Shown here: positions 1 through 9,884 of the stretch, one piece after another
How the letters are laid out: every line of letters starts with the position of its first letter
Numbering within the stretch: the stretch's first letter is position 1
NCBI RefSeq assembly: GCF_030622045.1
Contig: NZ_CP130886.1
Coordinates: 7,138,001-7,202,000 of the forward strand
Direction: 5' to 3'
Length of the DNA stretch: 64,000 bases
Source: Planctellipticum variicoloris
GTDB lineage: Bacteria; Planctomycetota; Planctomycetia; Planctomycetales; Planctomycetaceae
Program-made: the position numbers and the translations under genes
Notes under the pieces: generated by a model
The model's database searches: none
What the model was told of the DNA's origin: nothing
Seen by the model: only the letters and a program-made list of their open reading frames with translations

Positions 1-1067
1 ATCTGAAAACCTTCGTCCAGGACGATCGCCAGCGCCAGCACTCGAAACCGGGGCAGACTTCGCGCGAAGTCCCGGCCTCCCGAAAACACCAGATCGTCCG
101 CATACCGCGTGTAGCGTGCACCGGCCTCCCGCGCCAGCCCCGTGAGCCGGCAGTCGAGACGAAAGGCGATCAGATTGGCCAGGGCAGGCGACGTCGGCGC
201 TCCCTGCGGCAGATGGGGCGTCCCGGCGACGAGCCGGAGCTCCTCATAGGTCGCTTCCCCCAGAAAATCGCGAGCAGAGTCGATCACACCCCGCGGCGCC
301 GCATTTGTGCAGAGTGCGGACAGCAACAATGCGATGTGATCCGGATAACCGAGCGTACGAAAGACGGCCGCGACCCGTGGTCGACGGAGGCTCGGAAAGA
401 AATGCTGCAGGTCGGCCCGCCACACCACGGCCTGACCGACGTGAGGCGCAAGACACGTCGCCACGGACCGACCGCGACGGAAGGCATGCGCCGCCGGATG
501 GACCGGGACGCGATCGAGGATCTCGTGCAGAATCTGCCGCTGCAGCGCCTTGAGACGGGGCTTGGGGGATTCGATCAGCCGGGCGCGCCGGCCCGGTCGA
601 GTCAGCCACACATAGCGGTAGTTGCGAGCAGACTCCGTCTGTCGTCGCAGTTCCCACGAGTTCGGATCCGCCAGCCAGTCGCACTCGCTGACCGTCAGCC
701 CGAGCCAATCGGCTACCTGGCCGGTCGTGGTGAGCGCGGGGACCGACCATTCGCGAAACCGGGCCAGACCGGGCGTCATCACCGCCGGTCCGCAGGCCGG
801 AAGGTCGACCGTCACCGGTTGCCGACGACGCCTGAGCCACTCGATCAGCGTCAAATCCTGCCGAAGCATGCGCTGCAGTTCCAGGACGCCGGGCGGAGCG
901 GAGAAGCGTCGAGTCAGAGTTCGACAAAGCGGCGGCGCCCAGTGCAGCCGCAGCCGCCGTCCCAGAGCCCTCCGGGTTCGATCCAGCAGGGCCTCTGCGG
1001 TCCAGTCGCCGGCAAGCAGGGCCAGGGCCATCTGACGGAAGAAGTCCTGGCGGGTCCGTGCGGCCAT
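1..1067 (-). CDS. Retron-type reverse transcriptase (3' end outside window)
   Basis: This is an RNA-directed DNA polymerase of the retron class, inferred to make a small branched RNA-DNA from the adjacent msr-msd template. The frame is open from the ATG at 1067 to the left edge, giving about 355 residues with the C-terminus missing. The N-terminal 155 residues form an extension with a WLGL..CDWLAD stretch near residue 121, which resembles myxobacterial retron RTs as I remember them. The polymerase core follows: RLIESPKPRLKALQRQIL, an HAFRRGRSV segment, motif A DLQHFF (catalytic Asp about 219), LCT, LPQGAPTSP (about 286-294), and RYADDL (Asp 324/325) followed by VFSG. All three catalytic aspartates are present. 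The a2 repeat of the candidate retron RNA ends 43 bp upstream. ATG 1031 is an alternative start. The partner effector, if any, is probably beyond the left edge. Confidence 0.88.
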   Translation of the reverse strand, partial: MAARTRQDFFRQMALALLAGDWTAEALLDRTRRALGRRLRLHWAPPLCRTLTRRFSAPPGVLELQRMLRQDLTLIEWLRRRRQPVTVDLPACGPAVMTPGLARFREWSVPALTTTGQVADWLGLTVSECDWLADPNSWELRRQTESARNYRYVWLTRPGRRARLIESPKPRLKALQRQILHEILDRVPVHPAAHAFRRGRSVATCLAPHVGQAVVWRADLQHFFPSLRRPRVAAVFRTLGYPDHIALLLSALCTNAAPRGVIDSARDFLGEATYEELRLVAGTPHLPQGAPTSPALANLIAFRLDCRLTGLAREAGARYTRYADDLVFSGGRDFARSLPRFRVLALAIVLDEGFQ

Positions 1068-1109
1068 GTAGGGCGCTTTTCAGCGGAGATTCTGGAAGCC
1101 AAGAAGCAG

Positions 1110-1289
1110 CGAGCGACCGCGCGTCTCCACCAGGTCTTGTGCCGCCTGAGCAGTTCACCGCAGTCGCGGTGTGGGGCTCAGGCCCGGAAACGGTCAGGTG
1201 ACGAACGAGCCGCGGGGTTTCCCCGCGGCGGCAGGAGGCCGCCCTTGCGGAATCGATCTCTCTGCCAGACTGAAGACGCGCGGCGCTCG
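1110..1289 (-). ncRNA. Candidate retron msr-msd RNA with a1/a2 inverted repeats
   Basis: The region is a non-coding template immediately 5' of the reverse transcriptase, in the canonical order msr, msd, RT. The outer arms are CGAGCGACCGCGCGTCT at 1110-1126 and AGACGCGCGGCGCTCG at 1274-1289. They are perfectly complementary except for one bulged base, as expected for a2 and a1. The 147 nt between them hold two adjacent short GC hairpins (1227-1243, and 1209-1229 with a 9-bp stem and a 3-nt loop), as expected for msr. A longer two-part hairpin follows (outer stem 1144-1150/1177-1183, inner stem 1156-1161/1166-1171), as expected for msd. No coding potential is seen here. The branching guanosine was not assigned. 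The structure was read by eye, not folded. Confidence 0.68.
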
Positions 1290-1458
1290 GAAGCATCGTC
1301 GCCGGAGCGTGTGTTCAGAGTCAAGAGACTCCCTGCGTCCTGAAAAATCGGCCCGCAATGAACCGCCAGTCCCAAGACGCTGCCTCTGGACTTCCCCACG
1401 TTTTGTGGGCGCTCGAAATAGATCGCATCCTGAACCGTGACGAGAGCATTGACTGTCC

Positions 1459-1584
1459 GCGAAGCGTCGCACGGATACGGCAGAGTTCAAACGGGAAGCC
1501 GTGGAACTGGTGAAGCAGCAGCGGCTGTCGGTCGCGGAAGCGGCCCGTCGGCCGGATGCGCATGCCAATCTGCTGCGTCAGTGA
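1459..1584 (+). pseudogene. IS3-family transposase OrfA fragment
   Basis: One frame reads AKRRTDTAEFKREAVELV then KQQRLSVAEAARRPDAHANLLRQ and stops. This is the N-terminal helix-turn-helix part of an IS3-type OrfA, whose usual pattern is YTAEFKREAVELV...LSVAEAARxLGV..NLLRRW. There is no start codon at the right place, the Gly-Val after the second helix has been replaced, and the frame ends with TGA at the point where the protein should continue. No OrfB or terminal inverted repeats were recognised. It lies on the 5' side of the candidate retron RNA and points away from it, so it marks past insertion activity here. Confidence 0.7.
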
Positions 1585-1607
1585 TGATGCAAAGCGTCTC
1601 GTCCGGC

Positions 1608-2255
1608 TCATTGCTTCAACGAGTGGTACTCCGCCGGGCCGGCCGGCCACCGCAGCGTGAAGTTCATCGAAAACGCAAGCCGGTGAAACTCGCCGCGGTG
1701 CGGCGTTACGGAATGCCAGACGTAGGCGGGGAAGATCAGCATCAGGCCCGGCCGCGGAATGACCTTGACGTGATCGCGATGACAAACGGCGGTCAGGTTG
1801 GCATTGAAGCGCGGATCGTGGAGCACCAGCACTCCGTCGCCGGGCTCGAAGTAGTCTTCGCCGTCGGCCGGCTGGATCGGCGGTCGATCGGAATCCGCCG
1901 TGCGGGCATAATAAATCCCGATCAGATCAGCGGGGTGATTGTGCACAATCGTGCCCTCCCCGCGGCCCACGCGATTGCTGAACAGCAGCAGATCGAGCCC
2001 CTCCGGTCCCGCGATCCCCTCGGCCTCCAGCCAGTGCTTCACCCCTGTGAGGAACATCGACCGGAGCTGTTCGATCGCCGGGACGCGGTCCGCCAGACGC
2101 AGCAGATTCAGCGCGTCGGGGTGCGTGTTGAACCTGTCGTCGAGCTCCGGCCGGCGCTCAAACAGATCGCAGAGCTCCGCATTCAGCGGGCCGGTGTCCG
2201 GGAATTGGATGGTCGCCACCCGCGTCGGAAAAAAGGCATAGTCCGTCACTTCCAT
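1608..2255 (-). CDS. Putative 2OG-Fe(II) oxygenase
   Basis: A 215-residue protein of the putative 2OG-Fe(II) oxygenase family (TIGR02466-like), inferred to be a cytosolic iron- and 2-oxoglutarate-dependent oxidase or hydroxylase of unknown substrate. The double-stranded beta-helix core is visible. VHNHPADLIGIYY supplies the first histidine, and a DPR segment lies in the middle. LMLIFPAYVWHSVTPH supplies the second histidine, and EFHRLAFSMNF supplies the arginine that normally binds 2-oxoglutarate. The length is normal for the family. It has the same orientation as the retron but is separated from it by the IS3 fossil, so a functional link is not supported. The second carboxylate ligand could not be assigned with certainty. 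Confidence 0.72.
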   Translation of the reverse strand: MEVTDYAFFPTRVATIQFPDTGPLNAELCDLFERRPELDDRFNTHPDALNLLRLADRVPAIEQLRSMFLTGVKHWLEAEGIAGPEGLDLLLFSNRVGRGEGTIVHNHPADLIGIYYARTADSDRPPIQPADGEDYFEPGDGVLVLHDPRFNANLTAVCHRDHVKVIPRPGLMLIFPAYVWHSVTPHRGEFHRLAFSMNFTLRWPAGPAEYHSLKQ

Positions 2256-3140
2256 CTGCCGACCTTCTCACACTGAAACCCGCTGCCCCCGCCTCGACAC
2301 GAACCGCTCACAGCTCCAGAGGAGATTGCGAACGCTCTGTGCGTCGCCGAATTCGACAGTATCTGCACATTGAGCGCCCGGCTGAGTTCCGTTGTCTCAC
2401 TTCGACAGCTCCATGAGCTGAACGCAGAGAGCTTGTAGCCCAACATGCTCTGGATTTGCCATCGCACGATGCCCCGGCGATGCCGTCTTTTCCGCACGGG
2501 TCTATCGCTTCATTATTATTCCGCACTCAGCGATCGAAAAGGCGATCCTGGTTTTCCTCTGTGGCACAGCCTGCCGGCGAACCCCTGTCAGCGACTGCTC
2601 GCGACCGGCGCGCGACGCAGGATGGGATCTCTGCCGCTGACGCGCGGCGTTTCGGGCGCTTCGGCCGATGCGTTCAACCCGCAACTCGGGACGACGGCAT
2701 ACATCGCCAGTCACCAGAGCACTCACGATTCCGGGACGGAATTGCAGCTTCGGAATTGCTTTCCGGCCTTCATGCGACACCGAAGTTCAGCGCCCCAGGT
2801 TCGCAGCCCGGCCCAAAAAGCTCTAACGGCGTCCCGCCATCTCGACTTGATGGCCGGCAGGAGGCCTTCCACCATGCTGCAGGGCACTTCTGCGTCAAAC
2901 CCTCAATTCCGGCATCTCCTCCCGGCATCGCGCCCAGTTCAAAAACTTGCCGCCTTGGCCAGGGTCTTCCTCGGTCGACGCTGCAACGGCTTGCCGCAGT
3001 CGGGCGACAGGCGGTTCAAACGGTGATTGACGAGCCTCTGGCCAGCCGCCTATTGTCAGCACAATCGGGTGGGAGAATCACCAGTGATACGCCATGTGCG
3101 GCAAGCACGGGCTTCAGCAGTCAAGGAAGAAGGGAACGCG
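2256..3140. other. Spacer without recognisable genes
   Basis: About 0.9 kb between the oxygenase and the VOC gene. Several open frames cross it on both strands, but their composition is Arg/Ser/Pro-rich and irregular, and no family motif was recognised. It could hold decayed accessory DNA. No insertion-sequence end, tRNA or clear terminator was seen. Confidence 0.4.
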
Positions 3141-3575
3141 ATGACGGTCAAACGGATGGACAACGTCCTCATCGTTGTCGACGATCTCGAAGCCGCCAAG
3201 GCGTTCTTCATCGAACTGGGCCTCAGGCTTGAGGGGGAGACGACCGTCGAAGGGCCTTTGGTCGGGAAACTGATCGGGCTCAACGATGTCCGGGCCACCC
3301 TGGCGATGTTGCGGACTCCCGATGGGCAGGGCATTGAGCTGGATAAGTTCCACACGCCCGATGCGATCAGGTTCGGACCCGTGAATGCGCCGGTGAACGC
3401 GCTGGGCATCCGGCGCGTCATGTTCGCTGTCGATGACATCGGCGCCGTCGTCGCGCACATGCGCGCCCACGGAGCCGAGCTCATTGGCGAAATGCAGTAC
3501 GAGGACATGTACCGACTGGCCTACATCCGCGGGCCGGAGGGCATCATTGTCGCGCTTGCCGAGCAGTTCGGCTGA
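3141..3575 (+). CDS. VOC (glyoxalase/bleomycin resistance) family protein
   Basis: A 144-residue protein of the vicinal oxygen chelate superfamily. It has two beta-alpha-beta-beta-beta modules, starting MDNVLIVVDDLEAAKAFFIELG and IRRVMFAVDDIGAVVAHMRAHG. It ends with YIRGPEGIIVALAEQFG, the usual closing module with a glutamate-type position. VOC proteins bind a metal and act as lyases, dioxygenases or antibiotic-binding proteins, and the substrate here cannot be read from the sequence. The start at 3141 was chosen because AAGGAAGAAGGGAA lies just upstream and the family begins at this point. The frame extends further upstream but without family similarity. Confidence 0.82.
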   Translation: MTVKRMDNVLIVVDDLEAAKAFFIELGLRLEGETTVEGPLVGKLIGLNDVRATLAMLRTPDGQGIELDKFHTPDAIRFGPVNAPVNALGIRRVMFAVDDIGAVVAHMRAHGAELIGEMQYEDMYRLAYIRGPEGIIVALAEQFG

Positions 3576-3981
3576 GGCGTGCCCGGCGAATCGCCGTGCA
3601 CTGCAGTAAAACCGGCCATTGCGCCACTGTTGCAATCCGAGCATTGCGCGGGCCGGGTCGCCGAGCATTGGTCGTTCGGTCTTTTCCCTTCCGCCAACCT
3701 GCCGTTCAATTGCGGCAGGCAGGCTTTCCAGCCGCGGCCCCCGGTCAGAGAAAACTCAGACGGCGTCCAGTCGCACCGGCTGTGCTGCAGTGGCATCGCA
3801 TTCCCATTGCGCCGAAGTGGTACGCTCGATCTGCGACGACTATCGTTACGGCCTCGGAAAAACGGCTTCGTCTGTTCGCGCTCGAATATGCCCCAGCTCT
3901 CTGAGAGATTCGAAAGATCGGAGGTTGAGGCGTCGTTCGGGGTCGCTGCATATTGCCGCAAGCCCATTGCAGGAGCACTTC
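3576..3981. other. Spacer, nothing recognised
   Basis: About 400 bp between the VOC gene and the DHFR-like gene. No gene, hairpin with a U-tract or repeat family was recognised. Both neighbours point the same way, so it should contain the promoter of the downstream gene, but no confident -35/-10 pair was seen. Confidence 0.35.
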
Positions 3982-4539
<558 letters not shown>

Positions 4540-5726
4540 CCATCAGCACGAAAGCCTGCACTCTCCCAGGCCGTCGCGACTTCTGAGTTGAGGGCCGGCA
4601 GTGGTCGCATCACCGTGTCGCACAAAAGCCGAAGCCGCACGCCGGACGAATCTGGCAGCATCCGGCAACCTGCAACACGCGAGTCTCGTGCCGACATGGT
4701 TCCATCGTTCAAGCATTGCCGCAGTCCGGCTTCACGACGTCGGATAGCGAGTTATCGAGCAGGGAATAGCGAGAAACGAGTCGCCGGAGAAGAGGGCGGG
4801 AGGGCAGTGCAAAATGAAAAGCGAAGGATGGGAAAAAGAGCCTGGTGAGTGGTGAGCGAGGAATGAGGGACGCGGGAGTCCCTGAGCGGCCCCGATGGAC
4901 CGTCTGCGGGCGACCGGGGCGGCGCGGCCGAGAAAGGCTGAGGACTGTTGGCCGTTCACCCTCCAGGGATTGGTTGCGTGGAATTCATAGTTTGGTCCGA
5001 TGTCAGTCGTCTGTTGTCTGTCGCAGGGCACGCTCCTGCGTGCCGGTTTGCGGTTTCCACGTCCGTTTCGGCAGGCTCCCGCCCAATCTCGTTCGGCGCG
5101 TTTTCTGTACAGGCCGATGGAGTTTGTCGTCTTGCTCCCTGCGGAGGGCGTCGGGATGGCAGCGGCGGGGCTGACGGAGTCCGCGGCCTCAGAGGCCACA
5201 GACCTCCGCGACGGCGGCGGCGTCCCGACGCCGAGATTTCGCCCGGAGGGTCCGCTCTGTGACGGTTGGCGGGAAAGGGTTACAGGCACTCTGGGACTTC
5301 CGGTCGCGGCGTTCGATCAATCCACGTTCGCGCTGAGCTCGGCCCGGTTTTCGGCGGCGGCAAGACCAGCAACGCTCCCTCACCGGATTTTTCCGGATCC
5401 CAGACCAATCGCCACATCGGACGATCAAGACAGAAGTCGTTGCGGGTGTGACAGACCATGTCTCGGATTTGCAAGCTCGATTGCAACCGGCAGAAGCGAC
5501 GTCTAGACTGAACCTCTTCACCAATTGTTCATTGAAATCGAACTGGCTCGGCGCCGCGGATTTTCCGGAATCTCCGGATTCGTTCCGAAACGCGGTCCGA
5601 GATGCGGGGTTTGTAATACGTTCGGCGGCAGTCTGCGGCTGGAACGTTTTTGATTTCGCCATCGTCGTCGTCATTGTCGTCATTGTCGTCATTGCTTCAT
5701 CGAGTTTCACCCGCTGGATTGACCCC
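4540..5726. other. Long spacer with repeat remnants
   Basis: About 1.2 kb without a convincing gene. It holds a GTGAGTGGTGAGCGAGG word (4845-4861) that belongs to a recurring intergenic motif. It also has two hairpin words of the GGGCA(C/G)GCTCC type (near 5025-5047 and 5069-5085) and a threefold 9-bp repeat (5667-5693). The frame of the downstream DUF1559 gene is open from 5448, but the part before 5727 has no family similarity. Confidence 0.4.
5667..5693. repeat. Threefold tandem GTCGTCATT
   Basis: Three perfect head-to-tail copies of the 9-mer GTCGTCATT lie 34 bp upstream of the first DUF1559 start codon. It may be a slipped-strand microsatellite or a regulator site, and nothing more can be said from the sequence. 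Confidence 0.85.
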
Positions 5727-6722
5727 ATGAACCCGATTGTACGCCCCGATCGCCGGGCTTCGTCCGGCTTTACGCTCATAGAGCTGCTGGTGGTGATTGC
5801 GATCATCGCAATCCTGATCGCCCTGCTGCTGCCGGCCGTGCAGCAGGCCCGCGAGGCCGCCCGCCGGACTCAGTGCAAAAACCATCTGAAGCAGCTCGGC
5901 CTGGCCTTCCACAACTACATCGACGTCCACAAGCGGTTCCCGCCGTATTGCGTGGCCGGTGGGTTGGGAACTGGCTCGCAAGAGGTGACCCGCAACTGGG
6001 CTTACCCGTCGATGCTACTACCGATGCTGGATCAGGCTCCGCTCTACAATCAGCTTGGCGTCGGGCAGACCAATCTTGTCCCGTTCGCTGCAAACTCGAC
6101 CCCGCATGACTACACGACCGCCGCTGCCGGTTCGAAGGAGAAATTGTTCACAACCAAGATTTCGGTCTTCTTCTGTCCGTCCTCGAGCGGCGCCGATGTC
6201 AACAAGTACCAGAACAATCTCGGCACGATGATGTTCGCCATGAACAATCAGATTGCCCAGCAACCGAGTTCGAGCGCGCCCGGAGCCCCGGCATTGCCGC
6301 TGGGTGACATTCTCGACGGGACGTCGAACACGATGCTGATGGCGGAGAAGTCTTTGATGGATTCTCCATTCGTCGCCGTTGGAGCCCAGTGGATCATGGG
6401 CCGGTCCTGCGTCACGTTATCTTCCTCGAACCGTCTGGATATTGTCGCCGCTCAGTGCCCGATGAATACTCCGTTCGACGGGTCTCCGGACAGCGCCAAT
6501 TTGTGCTACAACGAGAATTCACCATCCACGCTCGTCAGCCGTGCTTCGGTAGCAAGTCCGCACGTCGGCGGGGCTCATTTCCTGTTCTGCGACGGCTCGG
6601 TGAAATTCATCAGCGAGAACGTCCAGGCGAATCCGGTCACGGGGTCGACAGGAGCCGGCGGGAATTACATTTACCAGAACCTGTTCAATATTAACGACAG
6701 AAATTCGATCGGCGATTTCTAA
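5727..6722 (+). CDS. DUF1559 pseudopilin-like protein, copy 1
   Basis: A 331-residue planctomycete DUF1559 protein. It begins with a type IV pilin/pseudopilin signal: a short basic leader, then [34 protein letters not shown] split over a long hydrophobic helix. Processing is expected after the Gly by prepilin peptidase. The globular part has the family marks [11 protein letters not shown], two cysteines in the middle region, [13 protein letters not shown] and the C-terminal [21 protein letters not shown]. The family is massively expanded in Planctomycetes and its role is unknown; assembly into a pilus-like or cell-surface structure is inferred from the signal. A paralogue lies 664 bp downstream, and each copy is followed by a small lipoprotein. 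The start is set by the pilin leader. Confidence 0.9.
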   Translation: MNPIVRPDRRASSGFTLIELLVVIAIIAILIALLLPAVQQAREAARRTQCKNHLKQLGLAFHNYIDVHKRFPPYCVAGGLGTGSQEVTRNWAYPSMLLPMLDQAPLYNQLGVGQTNLVPFAANSTPHDYTTAAAGSKEKLFTTKISVFFCPSSSGADVNKYQNNLGTMMFAMNNQIAQQPSSSAPGAPALPLGDILDGTSNTMLMAEKSLMDSPFVAVGAQWIMGRSCVTLSSSNRLDIVAAQCPMNTPFDGSPDSANLCYNENSPSTLVSRASVASPHVGGAHFLFCDGSVKFISENVQANPVTGSTGAGGNYIYQNLFNINDRNSIGDF

Positions 6723-6780
6723 ACAGACCGGCTCCTGTTCCATTTTTTCCGTAGACCGACACCGAGACGAGGCGATGGTG

Positions 6781-7296
6781 ATGCAGCGATGGATGGCAAT
6801 TGCCGTCGTCATGGGCTTGGCGTTGATGGCCATCGGCTGCGGTGGCTCCGGACGCCCGCGCCTGGTGAAAGTCCAGGGTAAAGTGACGCTTGACGGACAA
6901 CCGCTCGAAGGTGCTCAGGTCGCCTTGCTGTTCGTCACCACGGAGAAAGGAAAGTACCAGAGGCCGTCTCGGGCGACGACTGATCCCGGCGGGGCGTTCA
7001 CCCCGCAGACTTATGGCAATGACGACGGCCTGCCCGTCGGCAAATACAAAGTTGGAGTGATCAAGCGGGAGATTGTGGGGAATCTTCCTGCGAACTTCAG
7101 CGAAGAGAACCCCGAGGCATCCAACGTTAAGTACAAGTGGACGACCCCGCGCGAATACGCCGACCCGGCGTCCTCGGGTCTCGAAGTCGAAGTCACCTCC
7201 TCCGGGCTCAAGCCGGAGACCATCGATTTGAAAACGAATGGCAAGCCGCCCGAAATTGAGCTGACCGGTCCTCAGAAACGGGCCAACGACCCGTAA
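6781..7296 (+). CDS. Small lipoprotein with carboxypeptidase-regulatory-like fold
   Basis: A protein of about 171 residues with an N-terminal helix and lipobox LMAIGC, so it is predicted to be a membrane-anchored lipoprotein. After the Gly-Gly-Ser linker comes [23 protein letters not shown], the opening of a carboxypeptidase regulatory-like or transthyretin-like beta-sandwich. In Planctomycetes such proteins commonly follow DUF1559 genes, and the pairing here (59 bp gap) suggests co-expression. ATG 6775 is also possible, but 6781 gives an 8-nt spacing from GAGG and is preferred. Function is unknown. Confidence 0.8.
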   Translation: MQRWMAIAVVMGLALMAIGCGGSGRPRLVKVQGKVTLDGQPLEGAQVALLFVTTEKGKYQRPSRATTDPGGAFTPQTYGNDDGLPVGKYKVGVIKREIVGNLPANFSEENPEASNVKYKWTTPREYADPASSGLEVEVTSSGLKPETIDLKTNGKPPEIELTGPQKRANDP

Positions 7297-7386
7297 GCGG
7301 ACTCCGCCGGATCCCATCGAACTATTGTTTCGGCCTCGTTTTCTGAGTGCCAGTTTCTGTCCGCGCTCCTGCAGAAAGGGCGATCC

Positions 7387-8346
7387 ATGCAAACGCGACT
7401 CCGCCGTGGCTTTACGCTGATTGAACTCCTCGTCGTGATCGCGATCATCGCGATCCTGATCGCCCTGCTGCTGCCTGCCGTCCAGCAGGCCCGCGAGGCC
7501 GCCCGCCGGACCGAATGCCGCAACATCCTGAAGCAGTGGGGCCTGGCGCTCCACAACTATCACGACACCTTCACCCGGCTGCCCTACGGCTGCATGGGAC
7601 TCAATTCCGGTACCCCCCCCGCGAACAACATGGGCTTCCATGTCCTGCTCCTACCGTACATCGACCAGGCCCCGCTCTACAACCAGTTTAACTTCAGCCT
7701 GAACTACGGCAGCGCTCCGAACCTCGCTCTGAACGCCAATTCGGCGCCGCTGTTTTTCTGTTCGAGTGCCCGCCTGGTCGACCGCTCTTCGACGACCGCC
7801 GGCTACTGGACCCTGAATTACTACGGCGTCGCCGGCGCCGTCGGGCCGAAGCCGGCTCCGCTCACCGGCAACTACGACTGGAATTCGGTCGCAGCGGCCA
7901 ATACCGACCACGGCGGCATTGCGACCAATGGACTGCTGACGCGCAATCTGTCGCTCCGCTTCGGCGATTGCACCGACGGGCTGACCAATACCTTTCTGAT
8001 GGGCGAAATCTCAGGGCAGACCGATCCGACGTCCGGCTATGCAACCAGTTGGCGCCCTTGGATCCAAGGCGCCAGCAACGGCACCGGGTTTCCGACCTCT
8101 GCCGCCACCGGAACGGCCATGTACTCATCCAAGAACGTGACGCATCCGATCGGCAAGTATTCCGGATATCAGGGAGGGACGGCCAATCGGCTGTTCAACA
8201 ATGTCCGGTTCAGCAGCCAGCACGTCGGGGGCTGTCACTTCCTGATGGGCGACGGTTCCGTCCGCTTCGTCTCGGAAAACATCGACTTCGTCACCTACCA
8301 GGCGGCCGCCAGCCGGGGCGACGCGGAAACGCGCCAGCTCGATTAA
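7387..8346 (+). CDS. DUF1559 pseudopilin-like protein, copy 2
   Basis: A 319-residue paralogue of the protein at 5727. The leader MQTRLRRGF precedes [21 protein letters not shown] and the [15 protein letters not shown] helix. The body contains [43 protein letters not shown] and the closing [29 protein letters not shown] precedes the ATG. The helix is almost identical in the two copies while the globular parts have diverged strongly, so the two proteins probably have different partners or positions. The function of the family is unknown. Confidence 0.9.
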   Translation: MQTRLRRGFTLIELLVVIAIIAILIALLLPAVQQAREAARRTECRNILKQWGLALHNYHDTFTRLPYGCMGLNSGTPPANNMGFHVLLLPYIDQAPLYNQFNFSLNYGSAPNLALNANSAPLFFCSSARLVDRSSTTAGYWTLNYYGVAGAVGPKPAPLTGNYDWNSVAAANTDHGGIATNGLLTRNLSLRFGDCTDGLTNTFLMGEISGQTDPTSGYATSWRPWIQGASNGTGFPTSAATGTAMYSSKNVTHPIGKYSGYQGGTANRLFNNVRFSSQHVGGCHFLMGDGSVRFVSENIDFVTYQAAASRGDAETRQLD

Positions 8347-8425
8347 TAAGCGGATGACCTCCTTCTGCGACCGTCGGGATGGCAGCGACCGTCGCAGCAC
8401 GCCTGCCAGAAGGAATTCCCGATCA

Positions 8426-8890
8426 ATGACACGGACGCTCGCAACTTTGTGTTTCGCCGCAGTCTGCGCCGCCCTGCTGGCCGGTTGCGGCGGATCGGGC
8501 CTCAAGCTCGAAAACCTGCACGGCAAGGTGACGTTTGGCGGTCAACCGATCGTCTACGGCCTCATTGAATTCATCCCCAACGCGGCGGCAGACCACAAAG
8601 GGCCCGCAGGCTCGGCGGAGATCGTCAACGGCGAGTACGATACGAAGAATTCCGGCCGCGGCGTCGTCCGGGGGCCGCATCTGGTCCGCATCAGCGCGTT
8701 TGAAGAACGACCGCAGCCAAGTTCCGAAGACGAAACCAAGCCGACCGTGAACAAGCCGCCGATCTTCTCGGGCTACACGATCGAAACCGAAGTCGCAGCC
8801 GGCGAGCAGAACTTCGAGGTCCCGGAGAGTGCGAAAGGTTTCGACCTGATGAAGCAGAACAAAGTGAAGCCGCAGTTGAACGTCCCCTGA
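8426..8890 (+). CDS. Small lipoprotein following DUF1559 copy 2
   Basis: A 154-residue lipoprotein with signal MTRTLATLCFAAVCAALLAGC (lipobox LLAGC). Next come GGSGLKLENLHGKVTFGGQ and PIVYGLIEFIPN, the beta-sandwich opening also seen in the lipoprotein at 6781. It contains a charged, Pro-rich middle and a short C-terminus. The start was chosen for the signal peptide and the AGAAGGA about 11 nt upstream. It sits 79 bp after the second DUF1559 gene, so the window carries this two-gene unit twice. Function is unknown. Confidence 0.8.
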   Translation: MTRTLATLCFAAVCAALLAGCGGSGLKLENLHGKVTFGGQPIVYGLIEFIPNAAADHKGPAGSAEIVNGEYDTKNSGRGVVRGPHLVRISAFEERPQPSSEDETKPTVNKPPIFSGYTIETEVAAGEQNFEVPESAKGFDLMKQNKVKPQLNVP

Positions 8891-8924
8891 AGACGATTCA
8901 GGCCGGACTGTCCACGCCATCCAA

Positions 8925-8953
8925 GAAGCCGGAGAGCATCGCTCCCCGGCTTC
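8925..8953. terminator. Hairpin between convergent genes
   Basis: An 8-bp stem GAAGCCGG/CCGGCTTC with a further GAG/CTC pairing inside. It lies between the lipoprotein gene and the convergent hydrolase gene. There is no U-tract, so it may act as an mRNA 3'-end stabiliser rather than a classical terminator. Confidence 0.45.
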
Positions 8954-9002
8954 TCGGCGTTCTTGGACTCGGGATGACGAGTTGCAGAAGCGAGACTCGC
9001 CC

Positions 9003-9884
9003 CTACGCAACTTCCGCAACCACCGGATTCCTCAACACGCCGAAGCCTTCGATCTCGACTTCCATCACGTCCCCCGCCTGGACAAAGACCGGCGGCTTGC
9101 GGGCCATGCCGACGCCCGGCGGCGTACCGGTGAAAATCACGTCCCCCGGTTCCAGCGTGGTGATCTGCGACAGGTGCGCGATGATGTCGTCCATGCCGAA
9201 GATCAGTTCCTTCGTCGACGAGTCCTGCATCGTCCTGCCGTTCAGGCGGAGCTGAATCCGCAGCTCGCGGGCGTCGCCGACTTCGTCCGCAGTCACCAGC
9301 CAGGGACCGAGCGGCGCAAACGTATCGGGCGTCTTGCCGAGCAGCCACTGGCCCCCCGGCCGGCCGATCTGCCAGTCTCGCGCCGAAACGTCGTTGCCGA
9401 TCGTATAGCCGGCGATATGGCTCCAGGCCTCCTTCTTCGAAATCCGCTTGCCCCGCTTGCCGATCACCATCACCAGCTCGGCTTCGTAATCGACCTGAGT
9501 GCTGGCCGCCGGGAGCACGACGTTCTCATCCGGCCCGATCACGCACTGCGAAAACTTGTTGAACACGACCGGCTCGGTCGGAATCGGCAGGCCGCTTTCT
9601 TCCGCGTGGTCGCGATAGTTGAGGCCGATGCAGATCACCTTGCCCGGCCGGGCGATCGGGGCCAGCGGCGTGCCAGTCAGGAACGGTCCCTTGACCATGC
9701 CGGCGGCGAGGGCGTGGGCGGCGTTGTTCAGGCCGTCGGGCGTCTGGAGAACTTCCAGCAGCGTGTTCGGCAGTTTGACGTCGACGTCGCACAGATCGAC
9801 GAACTGTCCTTCGAGATTCACGCCGACAAGCTTCGGCCCGGCCTCGGTCTGCAGCATTCCCAGTCGCACAAGCACGCCTTTCAT
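9003..9884 (-). CDS. Fumarylacetoacetate hydrolase family protein
   Basis: A 293-residue FAH-superfamily enzyme. The family includes fumarylpyruvate hydrolases, 2-oxo-hepta-3-ene-dioate hydratase/isomerases and oxaloacetate decarboxylases, all metal-dependent enzymes acting on C-C bonds next to carbonyls. Seen in the sequence: KVICIGLNYRDHAEESG, the metal-binding DYEAELVMVIG, GYTIGNDVSARDWQ, LGKTPDTFAPLGPWLVT, and TTLEPGDVIFTGTPPGVG near the C-terminus. ATG 9884 was chosen because the family begins at about this point, and the open frame further upstream lacks similarity. No pathway partner is adjacent, so the exact reaction is undetermined. Confidence 0.87.
   Translation of the reverse strand: MKGVLVRLGMLQTEAGPKLVGVNLEGQFVDLCDVDVKLPNTLLEVLQTPDGLNNAAHALAAGMVKGPFLTGTPLAPIARPGKVICIGLNYRDHAEESGLPIPTEPVVFNKFSQCVIGPDENVVLPAASTQVDYEAELVMVIGKRGKRISKKEAWSHIAGYTIGNDVSARDWQIGRPGGQWLLGKTPDTFAPLGPWLVTADEVGDARELRIQLRLNGRTMQDSSTKELIFGMDDIIAHLSQITTLEPGDVIFTGTPPGVGMARKPPVFVQAGDVMEVEIEGFGVLRNPVVAEVA

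Noticed and set aside
244-1296. A 350-codon minus-strand frame over the RT region
   Set aside because: It is Ser/Arg/Gly/Pro-rich and has no motifs. The correct RT frame is a different one, identified by QGAPTSP and YADD.
2456-3232. A 258-codon plus-strand frame before the VOC gene
   Set aside because: It overlaps the VOC gene in another frame and is Ser/Pro/Arg-rich without recognised domains.
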